Positions 36,452 through 45,007 of a stretch of DNA of 64,000 nucleotides are shown in pieces. Both the position numbers and the translations under genes were made by a program. This DNA is from Salsipaludibacter sp963735045 (GTDB lineage: Bacteria > Actinomycetota > Nitriliruptoria > Nitriliruptorales > Nitriliruptoraceae). A model generated the notes under the pieces. That model did not search any database. It saw nothing but the letters and a program-made list of their open reading frames with translations, and was not told the origin of the DNA. The stretch covers positions 620,001 through 684,000 of the forward strand of contig CAVTIZ010000002.1 in the NCBI GenBank assembly GCA_963735045.1. The letters are read 5' to 3'. Within the stretch, counting starts at the first letter, position 1. Each line of letters starts with the position of its first letter.

Positions 36452-37183
36452 ATGCTGATCTCCACCCGCGAGGTGTCCCTCGCCCAGGACCGCCTGGTCG
36501 CGGCCGTCGCGGACATGGACGACCGCGATCTCGCCCGTCCCTCCCGCTGTCGTGGCTGGACCCGCGGCCACGTCCTCAGCCACGTCGCACGCAACGCCGA
36601 CGCCATGGTCAACCTCGCCCACTGGGCGATGACCGGTGAGGTGACGCCGATGTACGAGCCGGGGCGACGCGATCCCGACATCGCCGAGGGGGCGACCCGT
36701 GCGGCGGCCGAGATCCGTGCCGACCTCGCGGCCAGCAACGAACGGTGCATCGCCGCGCTGGGCGAACTGGAGGGGGCGGTGGCCACCGATCCGACCGTGG
36801 CCGAGCACGAGGTCCGGATCGGCGATCCCGAGCACGGTCCGGTCCAGCCCGCACGCCTCCTGCCCCTGATGCGCCTGCAGGAGGTGGTCGTGCACCACCA
36901 CGACCTCGACGACGGGCTGGTGCCCGCCGACTGGCCCCGCGAGTTCGTGGAGGCCGCACTGCCGTGGGTGTGGGCCCGGATGGCCGGACGCCTCGGCGAG
37001 GTGCCGACCCTCCACGCGACCGGGCCGGACGGGCCCACGACACTGGACCCGTCGGGGCCCGGGGTGGAGGTCCGTGGTGGGCCGGCCGACCTGTTGGTGT
37101 GGCTGGTCGGCCGCTCGACCGCGACCGAGCGCGACCGCCTGGACGTGTCCGGGGGGACGCTGCCCGACCTGCCGGACTACTGA
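36452..37183 (+). CDS. maleylpyruvate isomerase-family, mycothiol-dependent enzyme
   Basis: 243 residues. DinB/MDMPI N-terminal domain with SRCRGWTRGHVLSHVARNADAM and a metal-binding pair in VVVHHHDLD; the C-terminal domain is the MDMPI-C type. Members use mycothiol, the actinobacterial thiol, for isomerisation or S-transfer; most substrates are unknown. ATG 36452 is chosen for AGGAG 6 bases upstream rather than the longer frame from 36416. It is followed after 4 bases by the AlkA-like gene, so they share a message. The 297 bases before it hold no recognised gene. Confidence 0.85.
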   Translation: MLISTREVSLAQDRLVAAVADMDDRDLARPSRCRGWTRGHVLSHVARNADAMVNLAHWAMTGEVTPMYEPGRRDPDIAEGATRAAAEIRADLAASNERCIAALGELEGAVATDPTVAEHEVRIGDPEHGPVQPARLLPLMRLQEVVVHHHDLDDGLVPADWPREFVEAALPWVWARMAGRLGEVPTLHATGPDGPTTLDPSGPGVEVRGGPADLLVWLVGRSTATERDRLDVSGGTLPDLPDY

Positions 37184-37187
37184 CCCG

Positions 37188-37892
37188 GTGACCCGCACCG
37201 ACCCGCCCCCCGCGCTCGACGCGGCCGCCTTCGACCGGGCCGTCGACCGCCTCGTGGCCGCCGATGACGACCTCGCCGCGGTGGTGGCCGTCCATGGCCG
37301 CCCGACGTTCTGGTCACGACCGCCCACCTTCGCCACGCTGGTCCTGCTGATCCTCGAACAGCAGGTCTCGCTGGCCTCCGGCAAGGCGGTGTTCGACCGA
37401 CTGCGGGCCCGCGTGGGGACGGTGGCGCCGGCGCCGGTCGCCGCCCTGGACCTCGACGACCTGCGTGCCGTGGGCACCACCCGCCAGAAGGCCGGCTACG
37501 TGTCGGGACTGGCCCGTGGGATCCTGGACGGGACGGTGGCCTGGGGGGCGATCGAGACCGGTCCGGCGGACCTGGCCCGCCCGGCCCTGCTGGACGTGCG
37601 TGGCATCGGGCCCTGGACCACCGACGTGTGGCTGCTGGCGTGCCGTGGCCTTCCCGACGAGTGGCCGCTGGGCGATCGTGCACTGCAGGTCGGGTGCGCG
37701 GAGGTCGTGGGGCGTCCCGAACCGCTCGTGGGCGGGGACCTGGCAGAGGTGGGCCGGCGGTGGGCCCCGGACCGGTCCAGCGCCGCCCGGCTGGTGTGGC
37801 ACGCCTACCTCGCCCGACGCGGCCGCACCGAGACGGTCGTCGACGGCCTGGGCTCGGCCGGTCGGCGTCGGGTCGGCCCAGGTTGGGCCTAG
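37188..37892 (+). CDS. DNA-3-methyladenine glycosylase II-like (AlkA/HhH) protein
   Basis: 234 residues. Helix-hairpin-helix LLDVRGIGPWTTDVWLL and the following PLGDRAL place the catalytic Asp as in AlkA. LILEQQVSLASGKAVFDRL in the first half is also typical. It removes alkylated bases from DNA in base-excision repair. The GTG start lies 4 bases after the preceding stop; in the longer frame the first 38 codons would overlap the MDMPI gene and are not counted. No Ada-type regulator is near. The TAG stop at 37890 is part of a TAGGTT box before the next gene. Confidence 0.9.
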   Translation: MTRTDPPPALDAAAFDRAVDRLVAADDDLAAVVAVHGRPTFWSRPPTFATLVLLILEQQVSLASGKAVFDRLRARVGTVAPAPVAALDLDDLRAVGTTRQKAGYVSGLARGILDGTVAWGAIETGPADLARPALLDVRGIGPWTTDVWLLACRGLPDEWPLGDRALQVGCAEVVGRPEPLVGGDLAEVGRRWAPDRSSAARLVWHAYLARRGRTETVVDGLGSAGRRRVGPGWA

Positions 37893-37895
37893 GTT
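37890..37895 (+). promoter_or_regulatory. candidate -10 box of the CaiB/BaiF gene
   Basis: TAGGTT, whose first three bases are the stop codon of the AlkA-like gene. It lies 30 bases before the ATG at 37926. It belongs to the TAGNNT series. Confidence 0.4.
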
Positions 37896-37925
37896 GGGCG
37901 GCCCGTCGCCACATCGGAGCCTGCC

Positions 37926-39134
37926 ATGTCCGCGCCCGCCGGGTCCTCCTCGGGACCGCTCGCCGACGTCCGTGTCGTCGACCTCACCCGGGCCCTGTCC
38001 GGTCCCTACGCCACCCTGATGCTGGCCGATGCCGGCGCCGACGTGCTCAAGGTCGAACGTCCGGGTGCCGGTGACGACACCCGCGGCTGGGGGCCCCCGT
38101 TCCTCGGCGAGGGCGACGATCGCGAGTCGTCCTACTTCCTGTCGGTGAACCGCTCGAAGCGCTCCGTGACGCTGGACCTCAAGGACGCCGGCGACCTCTC
38201 CCTGCTGCGGGACCTGGTGGCCGGGGCCGACGTCCTGGTCGAGAACTTCCGTCCGGGCGTGATGGCGCGGCTGGGACTGGGCGACGACGAGCTCGCCGAC
38301 CTCAACCCCCGCCTGGTGACGTTGTCGATCACCGGCTTCGGTGAGGGAGGTCCCCAGGGGGATCGCTCCGGGTTCGACCAGATCGTGCAGGGCGAGGCCG
38401 GGTTCATGGCGATGACCGGCCACCCGGGCGGCGAGCCGACCAAGTTCGGGGTGCCGATCACCGACATCCTGTCGGGCATGTTCGGGGCCTACGGGGTGGT
38501 GGCCGCACTGCACGAACGCGAGCGCACGGGTCGTGGACAGCGTGTCAGCACGTCGCTGCTGGCCTCCGCGGTGGCGGTGCACGCCTACCAGGGAACGCGC
38601 TGGACCCTGGGTGGGCAACTGCCCGGCCTTGAGGGCAACCGCCACCCGTCGATCGCCCCCTACGGCGCCTTCGGCTGTGCCGACGGCTGGGTCAACGTCG
38701 CGGTCGGGTCGGAAGGGCTGTGGGGTCGGTTCGCGCCGCTGGTGGACATCGCGGTGGACGACCCCCGGTTCGCCCGCAACACCGACCGCGTCGCCAACGT
38801 GGACGCACTCGGGCGCGCCATCGAGACCGCCCTGGCAGCGGACACGGTGGACACCTGGATGGAGCGGCTTCGCACGGCCGGCGTGCCCGCAGGGCGCATC
38901 AACACGATGGACCAGGTCTACGCCTCCCCCCAGGTCGCCCACCTCGGCCTGGTCGACCACGTCGAGCATCCCACCGTCGGGCCGATCGACCTGCCCGGAA
39001 CGCCGATCGCCTACGGCTCGCGGGTGGCGCGCACCGTGGCACCGCCACCACGCCTGGGCGAGCACGACGAGCAGGTCCGTCGTGGTGACCACTGGCGGGC
39101 GCGGTCGTCGGCGGACGGATCGGACGTGGGGTGA
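37926..39134 (+). CDS. CaiB/BaiF family (type III) CoA-transferase
   Basis: 402 residues, the normal length. N-terminal VRVVDLTRALSGPYATLMLADAGADVLKVERP with the catalytic-Asp region at GVMARLGLG...; NRSKRSVTLDLKD and VENFRPGVMARLGLG are hallmark blocks. It moves CoA between carboxylic acids, often in fatty-acid, carnitine or aromatic degradation. The context gives no specific acid; an enoyl-CoA hydratase lies 10 kb away. It is followed by a SRPBCC gene. Confidence 0.93.
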   Translation: MSAPAGSSSGPLADVRVVDLTRALSGPYATLMLADAGADVLKVERPGAGDDTRGWGPPFLGEGDDRESSYFLSVNRSKRSVTLDLKDAGDLSLLRDLVAGADVLVENFRPGVMARLGLGDDELADLNPRLVTLSITGFGEGGPQGDRSGFDQIVQGEAGFMAMTGHPGGEPTKFGVPITDILSGMFGAYGVVAALHERERTGRGQRVSTSLLASAVAVHAYQGTRWTLGGQLPGLEGNRHPSIAPYGAFGCADGWVNVAVGSEGLWGRFAPLVDIAVDDPRFARNTDRVANVDALGRAIETALAADTVDTWMERLRTAGVPAGRINTMDQVYASPQVAHLGLVDHVEHPTVGPIDLPGTPIAYGSRVARTVAPPPRLGEHDEQVRRGDHWRARSSADGSDVG

Positions 39135-39227
39135 CGCCTCGGTGGGACGTCCCGCCCCGGGGGCTGGCCGCGGCGCGGCGTACCGTGGTCGGTGACCACG
39201 CCCCCGATCCCCCCGACAGGACCCGTG

Positions 39228-39683
39228 ATGGCCCACGTCTCGCACATCGTCACCGTGCAACGCCCGGCGTCGGAGGTCTTCGACGCGCTGGCCGACTTCG
39301 CCACCGCGGCGTCGTGGGACCCGGGGGTGCGGTCGTCGCGCCCCGTGGGGACCCCGCGGGTCGGCCGCGGGGCCCGCTTCGACCTCGACGTGGTCGTGGC
39401 CGGACCGGTGGGTGTCGGACTGACCTACCGCACCACCCGCTACGACCGTCCGCGCCACGTCACCCACGAGACGCGGACCCCGTTGGTGGTCGGTGTCGAC
39501 CAGATCAGCGTCGTCGAGGCCGACGGCACCACGTCGGTCACCTGGGATGCCGAGTTCCGCCTGCGCGGCCCGGGCGCCCTGCTGGACCCGCTGCTCCAGA
39601 CCGGGTTCACCGGCGTGGCGGAGCGGGCCGTGCGTGGCCTGGAGGCATGGCTGCACGGCGGCGGCGTCGGACACGCCGCCTGA
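39228..39683 (+). CDS. SRPBCC (START-like) family protein
   Basis: 151 residues forming one helix-grip domain: HVSHIVTVQRPASEVFDALADFATAASWDPG at the start, VTHETRTPL and a final long helix (AERAVRGLEAWLHG). These proteins bind hydrophobic ligands or polyketide intermediates; actinobacterial members of this size are mostly uncharacterised. ATG 39228 has AGGA 7 bases upstream. A second possibility is GTG 39192, five bases after a TACCGT box (39181-39186), which would be leaderless and add 12 residues. Confidence 0.8.
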   Translation: MAHVSHIVTVQRPASEVFDALADFATAASWDPGVRSSRPVGTPRVGRGARFDLDVVVAGPVGVGLTYRTTRYDRPRHVTHETRTPLVVGVDQISVVEADGTTSVTWDAEFRLRGPGALLDPLLQTGFTGVAERAVRGLEAWLHGGGVGHAA

Positions 39684-39687
39684 CGTC

Positions 39688-40803
39688 CTAGCGCTTGCCG
39701 TGGCGTCGCGCGACCAGGTCGGCCAGTGTCGACACGGCGATCTCGGCCGGGGTCCGTGACCCGATGTCGATCCCGATGGGCCGCACGATGCGTGCCAGGT
39801 CGGCGTCGAGGCGACCGCGCTGGTGCAACGGCTCGACGTGGGGACCGGCATGGCGCGTGGAACCCATCAGGCCGATGAAGCGGGCCGGGGTGTCCAGGGC
39901 CACGTCGAGCAGGTCGACCAGCTCGTCGCGGTGGTGGTCGGTGACCACGAGGTCGGTGGTGTCGTCCGCCCCGGCCGTCGAGCCCGTCACCACCATGCCG
40001 TCGACCTCGACGAAGGCCGTGGGATCGTCGCCGGTCGCGGCGATGCGGGGGTCCACGAGCACCGTCGACCAGCCGAGCTCGCGTCCCCACGCCAGCAGGT
40101 GGGCCGCCAGCGGCGACGCGAACACCGCCATCAGCGTCCCGGCCGGGACCGGGTCGGCCACGTCCCCGTGGGCCAGTGCGCACGCGTCGTCGTGGACGTG
40201 GCCCTCCTCGCCGTGGGCGGGCATCGTCTCGCCGTGGTCGCCGTGGTCGCCGTGGTCGCCGTGGTCGTCGTGGTCGTCGTGGGACGTGTCCCCGGCGAGC
40301 AGCTCCAGGGCGTGGTGGACCAGCCCCACGACCGCGTCCAGGGACTCGACCGCGCCGCTGGGGCTGCCCGGGACGGCCAGCACGAGGCTGGTCCCACGCG
40401 CCACGGCGACCGAGCGCGACAGGTCGGCCAACGGCGTCGACGTGCGCCCCGTGGCCCGCATGACCTCCCCGAAGCCGGGCACCACCCGGCCACCGAGGCG
40501 CGCCAACGCCTCGGGGGTCACGTCGCGGGGCCCCAGCCCGGTGCCGCCCGTGACCACCACCAGGCGCACACCGTCGTCGCACAGGTCCGCCACCGCCGCG
40601 GCCAGTCGGTCGCGTTCGTCGGGCACCACGACCCGGTCGACGTCCGCGAAGCCGGCGGCGGCGAGCCGGCCGGCGAGGGCGTCGCCGGAGCGGTCCTCCC
40701 GGGTCCCGTGGGTGACGCCGTCGGAGGCCGTGACCACCGCTGCGCGGTGTCCCTGGGCCCCGGCGTCGGGCGGGTGCGGGGTGTCGTGTCCGTGCGTCGA
40801 CAT
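39688..40803 (-). CDS. MogA/MoaB-XdhC fusion protein for molybdenum cofactor
   Basis: 371 residues. Residues ~19-170 are a MogA/MoaB domain (AAVVTASDGVTHG, VTGGTGLGPRDVTPEAL, AVPGSPSGAVESLDAV), which adenylylates molybdopterin. Residues ~215-371 are the C-terminal Rossmann domain of XdhC/CoxI (FIGLMGSTRHAGPHVEPL, IGIDIGSRTPAEIAVSTLAD), which handles and delivers the cofactor to xanthine dehydrogenase-family enzymes. The linker (174-210) is made of His/Asp/Gly repeats and could bind metal. ATG 40803 lacks a strong ribosome site. It is divergent from coxD-coxE, whose products also serve molybdenum hydroxylases. Confidence 0.88.
   Translation of the reverse strand: MSTHGHDTPHPPDAGAQGHRAAVVTASDGVTHGTREDRSGDALAGRLAAAGFADVDRVVVPDERDRLAAAVADLCDDGVRLVVVTGGTGLGPRDVTPEALARLGGRVVPGFGEVMRATGRTSTPLADLSRSVAVARGTSLVLAVPGSPSGAVESLDAVVGLVHHALELLAGDTSHDDHDDHGDHGDHGDHGETMPAHGEEGHVHDDACALAHGDVADPVPAGTLMAVFASPLAAHLLAWGRELGWSTVLVDPRIAATGDDPTAFVEVDGMVVTGSTAGADDTTDLVVTDHHRDELVDLLDVALDTPARFIGLMGSTRHAGPHVEPLHQRGRLDADLARIVRPIGIDIGSRTPAEIAVSTLADLVARRHGKR
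40231..40281. repeat. short tandem repeat coding the His/Asp/Gly linker
   Basis: Units close to CGTGGTCGC/CGTGGTCGT repeated about six times on the plus strand; on the minus strand they encode HDDHDDHGDHGDHGDHG of the MogA-XdhC linker. Such repeats vary in number between strains. Confidence 0.8.
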
Positions 40804-40952
40804 GGGGGTTGCCTCGGTCGTCGGGCGATAGGTTCAGGCTAGGTGGTGGACCCCGCGCGGACCGGCCGGTCGTGACACCGCCGCCCGGCAGTGGCGGCGC
40901 CGCGCCCAGCGCTGGCGGGGGGCCCACCACGCGCGTGACCGACGGGGACCAC

Positions 40953-41903
40953 ATGCCACGTACCGACCAGTCCGCCGCGGACCTCGACCCGCGGGCCGTG
41001 GCCGACCGCCTGCGTGACCACGCCTACCTCGCCGACCGCGGGCTGGCCACCGCGATCTCACTGGCCCTGCGGCTGGGGCGGCCGCTGCTGCTGGAGGGCG
41101 ACGCCGGGGTCGGCAAGACCGAGGTGGCCAAGGTGTTGGCGGCCATCCTCGACGTCGACCTCATCCGGCTGCAGTGCCACGAGGGCATCGACGCCAACCA
41201 GGCCCTCTACGACTGGGACTACCCGCGCCAGTTGCTGGCCCTGCGGGCGATGGAGACCCTGCAGCACGGGGACGGGACACCAGCAAGGACGGACGACGCC
41301 ACGGGGGAGGGCGACGGCGGGCTCGCCGACCTCGACCGGGTCGCCGACCTGCTCTACACCGAACGATTCCTGCTCGAGCGGCCATTGCTGCGGGCGTTGC
41401 GGTCCGACGGAAACGCCGTGCTGCTGATCGACGAGATCGACCGCGCCGACGACGAGTTCGAGGCCTTCCTGCTGGAGATCCTGTCGGACTTCCAGGTCTC
41501 CATCCCCGAACTGGGCACGATCTCGACCAGCCGGCCGCCCGTGGTGATCCTGACCTCCAACCGGACCCGCGAGCTGCACGAGGCCCTGCGGCGGCGCGCG
41601 CTGTACCACTGGATCGACCACCCCGACGCCGCCACCGAGGCCGAGATCATCCGACTGCGGGCGCCCGAGGTGCCGGCCGCGCTGGCCCGTTCCGTCGCCG
41701 ACGTGGTGGTCCGACTTCGCCAGCTCGAGCTGTTCAAGCCCCCCGGCGTCGCCGAGACCCTGGACTGGGCCCGCGCCCTCACCCTGCTCGACGTCTCGGC
41801 CCTGGACCGCGAGGTGCTGGAGGACACGTTGTCCACGTTGGTCAAGGACCACGACGACGTCGAGCGGGTCCGCGCCGAGCTCGACCGGGTCTTCGTCGCG
41901 TGA
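40953..41903 (+). CDS. coxD: MoxR-type AAA+ ATPase, CoxD-like
   Basis: 316 residues. Walker A EGDAGVGKTE, Walker B LLIDEIDRADDEFEAFL, and sensor TSNRTRELHEAL; HEGIDANQALYDWDY is typical of CoxD. CoxD-type ATPases act as chaperones that install the Cu/S part or mature the molybdenum site of CO dehydrogenase-family enzymes. A variable loop (residues ~108-125, Gly/Asp-rich) breaks the fold. A TAGGTT box is at 40829-40834. Its stop overlaps the next GTG. CoxL itself lies 13 kb downstream. Confidence 0.87.
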   Translation: MPRTDQSAADLDPRAVADRLRDHAYLADRGLATAISLALRLGRPLLLEGDAGVGKTEVAKVLAAILDVDLIRLQCHEGIDANQALYDWDYPRQLLALRAMETLQHGDGTPARTDDATGEGDGGLADLDRVADLLYTERFLLERPLLRALRSDGNAVLLIDEIDRADDEFEAFLLEILSDFQVSIPELGTISTSRPPVVILTSNRTRELHEALRRRALYHWIDHPDAATEAEIIRLRAPEVPAALARSVADVVVRLRQLELFKPPGVAETLDWARALTLLDVSALDREVLEDTLSTLVKDHDDVERVRAELDRVFVA

Positions 41904-43210
41904 CCGGCCGGGACGAACCCGCCCGACCCCACGCGGTGCCCGACGTCGACGTCGACGACGCGCCCGTGCCGTCGCCCGGCCAGCCGCGGACCGCGTGGAG
42001 CCGGGATCGGCCGGTGTGGGCCCTGACCATGGCTGCCGGCCACGTGGTCACCGGCGGCGACGACGCGCCGCAGCCGGTGCGGTCACCCGCAGGGCCGCCG
42101 GGGGGCGGCCGTGACCTGCGCGATGAGGCGATGGGGCTGGTGGTGGCGCTGCGGGCCGCCGGCCTGGTCGTGCCGGCGTCGCGGGCGATCGACTTCATGG
42201 ACGCCCTCGCGGCGATGCAACCGCCCGACGTGCTGGACACCTACTGGGCCGGGCACGCCACGTTGGTGGCCCACCCGCGAGACCGGGTCACCTACGACCA
42301 GGTGTTCCGGGCCCACTTCGTGGGCACGTGGGCCCAGGGCCAGGCCGACGCCGACGCCCCCGACCCGGTGTCGGTGTGGGTGGACCGCCCGGCCGCGGAC
42401 CCCGACGACGGCGCGGCCGGCGACGACGAGCCCCAGCCGGGGGCGGTGGCCAGTGCCAGCGAGCACCTCCGCCACCGTCGCTTCGACCACGCCACGGACG
42501 AGGAGTTGGCGGCGATGCAGCGGTTGATGTCGCGCATCGTCATCGACCTGCCACATCGCCGCTGGCGGCGCACCCGTCCGCATCGTCGCGGGGCGAGGCT
42601 GGACGTCGGGCGCTCGCTGCGACGGGCGATCCGGACCGACGGCGAGGTCGTGGACCGCGTCTGGCGTCGCCATCGCCGGCGCCGTCGCCCCCTGGTGTTG
42701 GTGCTGGACGTGTCGGGGTCGATGTCGGACCACAGCCGGGCGCTGCTGCAGTTCGCCTTCTCCGCCCGGGTCCGGGCCGAGAAGGTCGAGGTGTTCGCCT
42801 TCGGGACCCGCCTGACCCGGCTGACCGACGTCCTGGACGCCACCGACCCGGACGCGGCACTGGCGGCTGCGGCCCGACGGGTGGTGGACTGGGACTCGGG
42901 GACCCGCATCGGCGCCAGCCTCGACGAGTTGCTGCGGACGTGGGGGCGCCGGGGGATCCTGCGAGGTGCGGTGGTGCTGGTGGTCTCCGACGGGCTCGAG
43001 CGTGGCGACGTCGAACTGCTGCGCCGCTCGATGGACCGGGTTCATCGCCAGGCCCACGCCGTGGTGTGGGTCAACCCGCTCAAGGTCGACCCGCGCTACG
43101 AACCGCTCGCCCGGGGCATGGCGGCGGCGCTGCCGGCCGTGGACCACTTCCTGCCCGGCCACGACGTGGCCAGCCTCGACGCCCTCGCCGACGTCATCGC
43201 CGCCGTGTAG
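41900..43210 (+). CDS. coxE: VWA-domain protein, CoxE-like
   Basis: 436 residues. The C-terminal VWA domain has the MIDAS motif DVSGSMS and later WDSGTRIGASL and SDGLERGD. The N-terminal ~230 residues, helical, are those of CoxE: LRAAGLVVPASRAIDFMDAL and RVTYDQVFRAHFVGTW. MoxR and VWA proteins work as a pair; here CoxD-CoxE. A Pro/Asp-rich N-terminal extension (~70 residues) is longer than usual. GTG 41900 overlaps the coxD stop; the longer frame from 41174 is antisense-like. Confidence 0.87.
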   Translation: MTGRDEPARPHAVPDVDVDDAPVPSPGQPRTAWSRDRPVWALTMAAGHVVTGGDDAPQPVRSPAGPPGGGRDLRDEAMGLVVALRAAGLVVPASRAIDFMDALAAMQPPDVLDTYWAGHATLVAHPRDRVTYDQVFRAHFVGTWAQGQADADAPDPVSVWVDRPAADPDDGAAGDDEPQPGAVASASEHLRHRRFDHATDEELAAMQRLMSRIVIDLPHRRWRRTRPHRRGARLDVGRSLRRAIRTDGEVVDRVWRRHRRRRRPLVLVLDVSGSMSDHSRALLQFAFSARVRAEKVEVFAFGTRLTRLTDVLDATDPDAALAAAARRVVDWDSGTRIGASLDELLRTWGRRGILRGAVVLVVSDGLERGDVELLRRSMDRVHRQAHAVVWVNPLKVDPRYEPLARGMAAALPAVDHFLPGHDVASLDALADVIAAV

Positions 43211-43277
43211 CCCGACCCCCACCGCCGACCCGTCGCCGCCCCACCCCGCCGGCGATCCCTCCGATCCGGAGCCGACC

Positions 43278-44396
43278 ATGGACGAACTGCAGCAGGTCAT
43301 CGCCACCGCCCGGGCCGAGGACGAGGCCGGTCGACCATGGGCGCTGGCCATGATCGTGGCCGTGTCCGGGTCCACCTACCGCCGGCCCGGCGCGCGCCTG
43401 GTCGTCCGCGACGACAACTCCTGGGTCGGGAACCTGTCGGGCGGGTGCCTGGAGGGTGAAGTGCTCGAGGTCGGGCAGGCCGCCATGGACGACGGGACGC
43501 CACGACGCGAGTTCTACGACCTCACGGCCGACGAGGAGGCGATCTGGGGCTGGGGGCTGGGGTGCAACGGCGCGATGGACGTGTTCGTCGCGCCCGAACG
43601 GACGGCGCGACGCCACCTCGACCTGCTGGCCCGTGGCCGCGACTCGGGTCGCCCGTTCCGGCTGGTCACCGTCATCGGGGCCCCGGCCGCCTCCCACGAC
43701 GCGCTGGGTGCCACGGCGTTGGTGGTGGATCCCGACGGCGACTCCGACGACGCCGAGCAGGTCGACGGGCTCGCCCAGGTCGGGGCCGACGTCGTGGCCG
43801 CGGCCCGCCACGAACCGCGGTCGACCGTGGTCGAGGTGGGCGGACACGAGGTGTTCGTCGAGCGGGTGGTGCCGCCCCTGCGGCTGCTGGTCTGCGGGGC
43901 GGGCCACGACGCCGTGCCCGTGGTGGCGCGTGGGGCTGCGCTGGGGTGGGAGGTCGTGGTGGTCGACGACCGCGCGGCGTTCCTGGACCGCGAGCGCTTC
44001 CCGGGGGCCGCCGCGTTCGTCCACACCCCCCCCGCCGAGGTCGCGGCGGCGACCGGCGCGGACACCCGCACGGCGGCCGTGGTCATGAGTCACAACTTCG
44101 TGCGCGACGCCGACTACCTGCGATCGCTGGCACCGGTCGGCCTGGCCTACCTGGGCATGCTCGGCCCGGCGACCCGGCTGGATCGGCTGGTGGACCACCT
44201 CGACCGCGAGGGCGTCGACGTGCGGTCCCACCTCGACGACGTGCACGGCCCGGCCGGGCTCGACCTGGGCTCGGAGGGCCCCGACGAGATCGCCGTCGCG
44301 ATCGTGGCCGAGGTGCTGGCGGTGCAGCGCGGCGCGAGTGGGGGGTTCCTGCGCGACCGGACGGGTTCCATCCACCCCGTGCGCGACGACGCATGA
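43278..44396 (+). CDS. xdhC: XdhC/CoxI family protein
   Basis: 372 residues. N-terminal XdhC domain: ALAMIVAVSGSTYRRPGARLVV, SGGCLEGEV, and the Cys in WGWGLGCNGAMDV; C-terminal Rossmann domain: LLVCGAGHDAVPV, HNFVRDADYLRSLAP, YLGMLGPATRLDRL and EIAVAIVAEVL. It binds molybdenum cofactor and passes it, after sulfuration, to hydroxylase apoenzymes. GGAG lies 7 bases before ATG 43278. The stop overlaps the next ATG. A second XdhC C-terminal domain exists in the MogA fusion 2.5 kb away. Confidence 0.93.
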   Translation: MDELQQVIATARAEDEAGRPWALAMIVAVSGSTYRRPGARLVVRDDNSWVGNLSGGCLEGEVLEVGQAAMDDGTPRREFYDLTADEEAIWGWGLGCNGAMDVFVAPERTARRHLDLLARGRDSGRPFRLVTVIGAPAASHDALGATALVVDPDGDSDDAEQVDGLAQVGADVVAAARHEPRSTVVEVGGHEVFVERVVPPLRLLVCGAGHDAVPVVARGAALGWEVVVVDDRAAFLDRERFPGAAAFVHTPPAEVAAATGADTRTAAVVMSHNFVRDADYLRSLAPVGLAYLGMLGPATRLDRLVDHLDREGVDVRSHLDDVHGPAGLDLGSEGPDEIAVAIVAEVLAVQRGASGGFLRDRTGSIHPVRDDA

Positions 44397-45007
44397 CGTC
44401 GGCGGCGGCGGGTGGTCCCGTCGGGGTGGTGCTGGCCGCCGGCCGGGGCGCGCGCTTCGGGGGGTCCAAGCAGGTCGCGCTGCTGGCCGGCGAGCCGTTG
44501 GTGGCCCACGCCGTGCGCGCCGTGGTCCAGGCCGGCCTGCCGGTCCTGGTGGTGACGGGTCCGGATGGCGCCGACGTCGTGGCGGCGGCGCGTCCGGTCG
44601 CGCCGGACCTGGCCACGATCGCCAACCCGGATCCCTCCCGCGGCATGGGCTCGTCGCTGGCCGTGGCGGCCCGGGCGGCCGGGCGGCGACCGCTGGTGGT
44701 CGTCCTGGCCGACCAGCCCGGGGTGCCGGCGGTCGACCTGCACCGGGTCGCGGTGGCGCTGGCTGCGGGGGCCACCGCCGTGCGCACCCGCTTCGGCGAC
44801 GGCGGCGTGGGCCATCCGGTCGGGTTCGCCTCCGTCCTCCACGACGACCTGGTGGGGCTGGTCGACGAGGGTGCCGGCCGCGACCTGCTGGCCCGCCACG
44901 ACGCCGTCTCGGTGGTCGTGGACCACCCCCGCCCCCCGGACGTCGACACCGAGGCCGACCTCGACGCCCTGGCCCGGACCTGGCGTGGCCCGACGAGCCC
45001 GCCGTGA
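44393..45007 (+). CDS. mocA: MobA/MocA-like nucleotidyltransferase
   Basis: 204 residues. The nucleotide-binding VVLAAGRGARFGGSKQVA motif at the start and VVLADQPGVPAVDLHRV for metal binding are typical. GVGHPVGFASVLHDDL supports the MocA (molybdenum cofactor cytidylyltransferase) branch, which makes molybdopterin cytosine dinucleotide, the cofactor form used by CO dehydrogenases. It overlaps xdhC by ATGA and the TSUP gene by GTGA, so the three are translated as a chain. Confidence 0.88.
   Translation: MTSAAAGGPVGVVLAAGRGARFGGSKQVALLAGEPLVAHAVRAVVQAGLPVLVVTGPDGADVVAAARPVAPDLATIANPDPSRGMGSSLAVAARAAGRRPLVVVLADQPGVPAVDLHRVAVALAAGATAVRTRFGDGGVGHPVGFASVLHDDLVGLVDEGAGRDLLARHDAVSVVVDHPRPPDVDTEADLDALARTWRGPTSPP

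Noticed and set aside
40231..40281. Short regular repeats that might suggest a CRISPR array
   Set aside because: Units are 9 bases, without spacers, and code a His/Asp/Gly linker in frame.
41174..41899. N-terminal extension of the CoxE frame
   Set aside because: It overlaps coxD in another frame and is Arg/Pro-rich filler; GTG 41900 overlaps the coxD stop as in the other chains.
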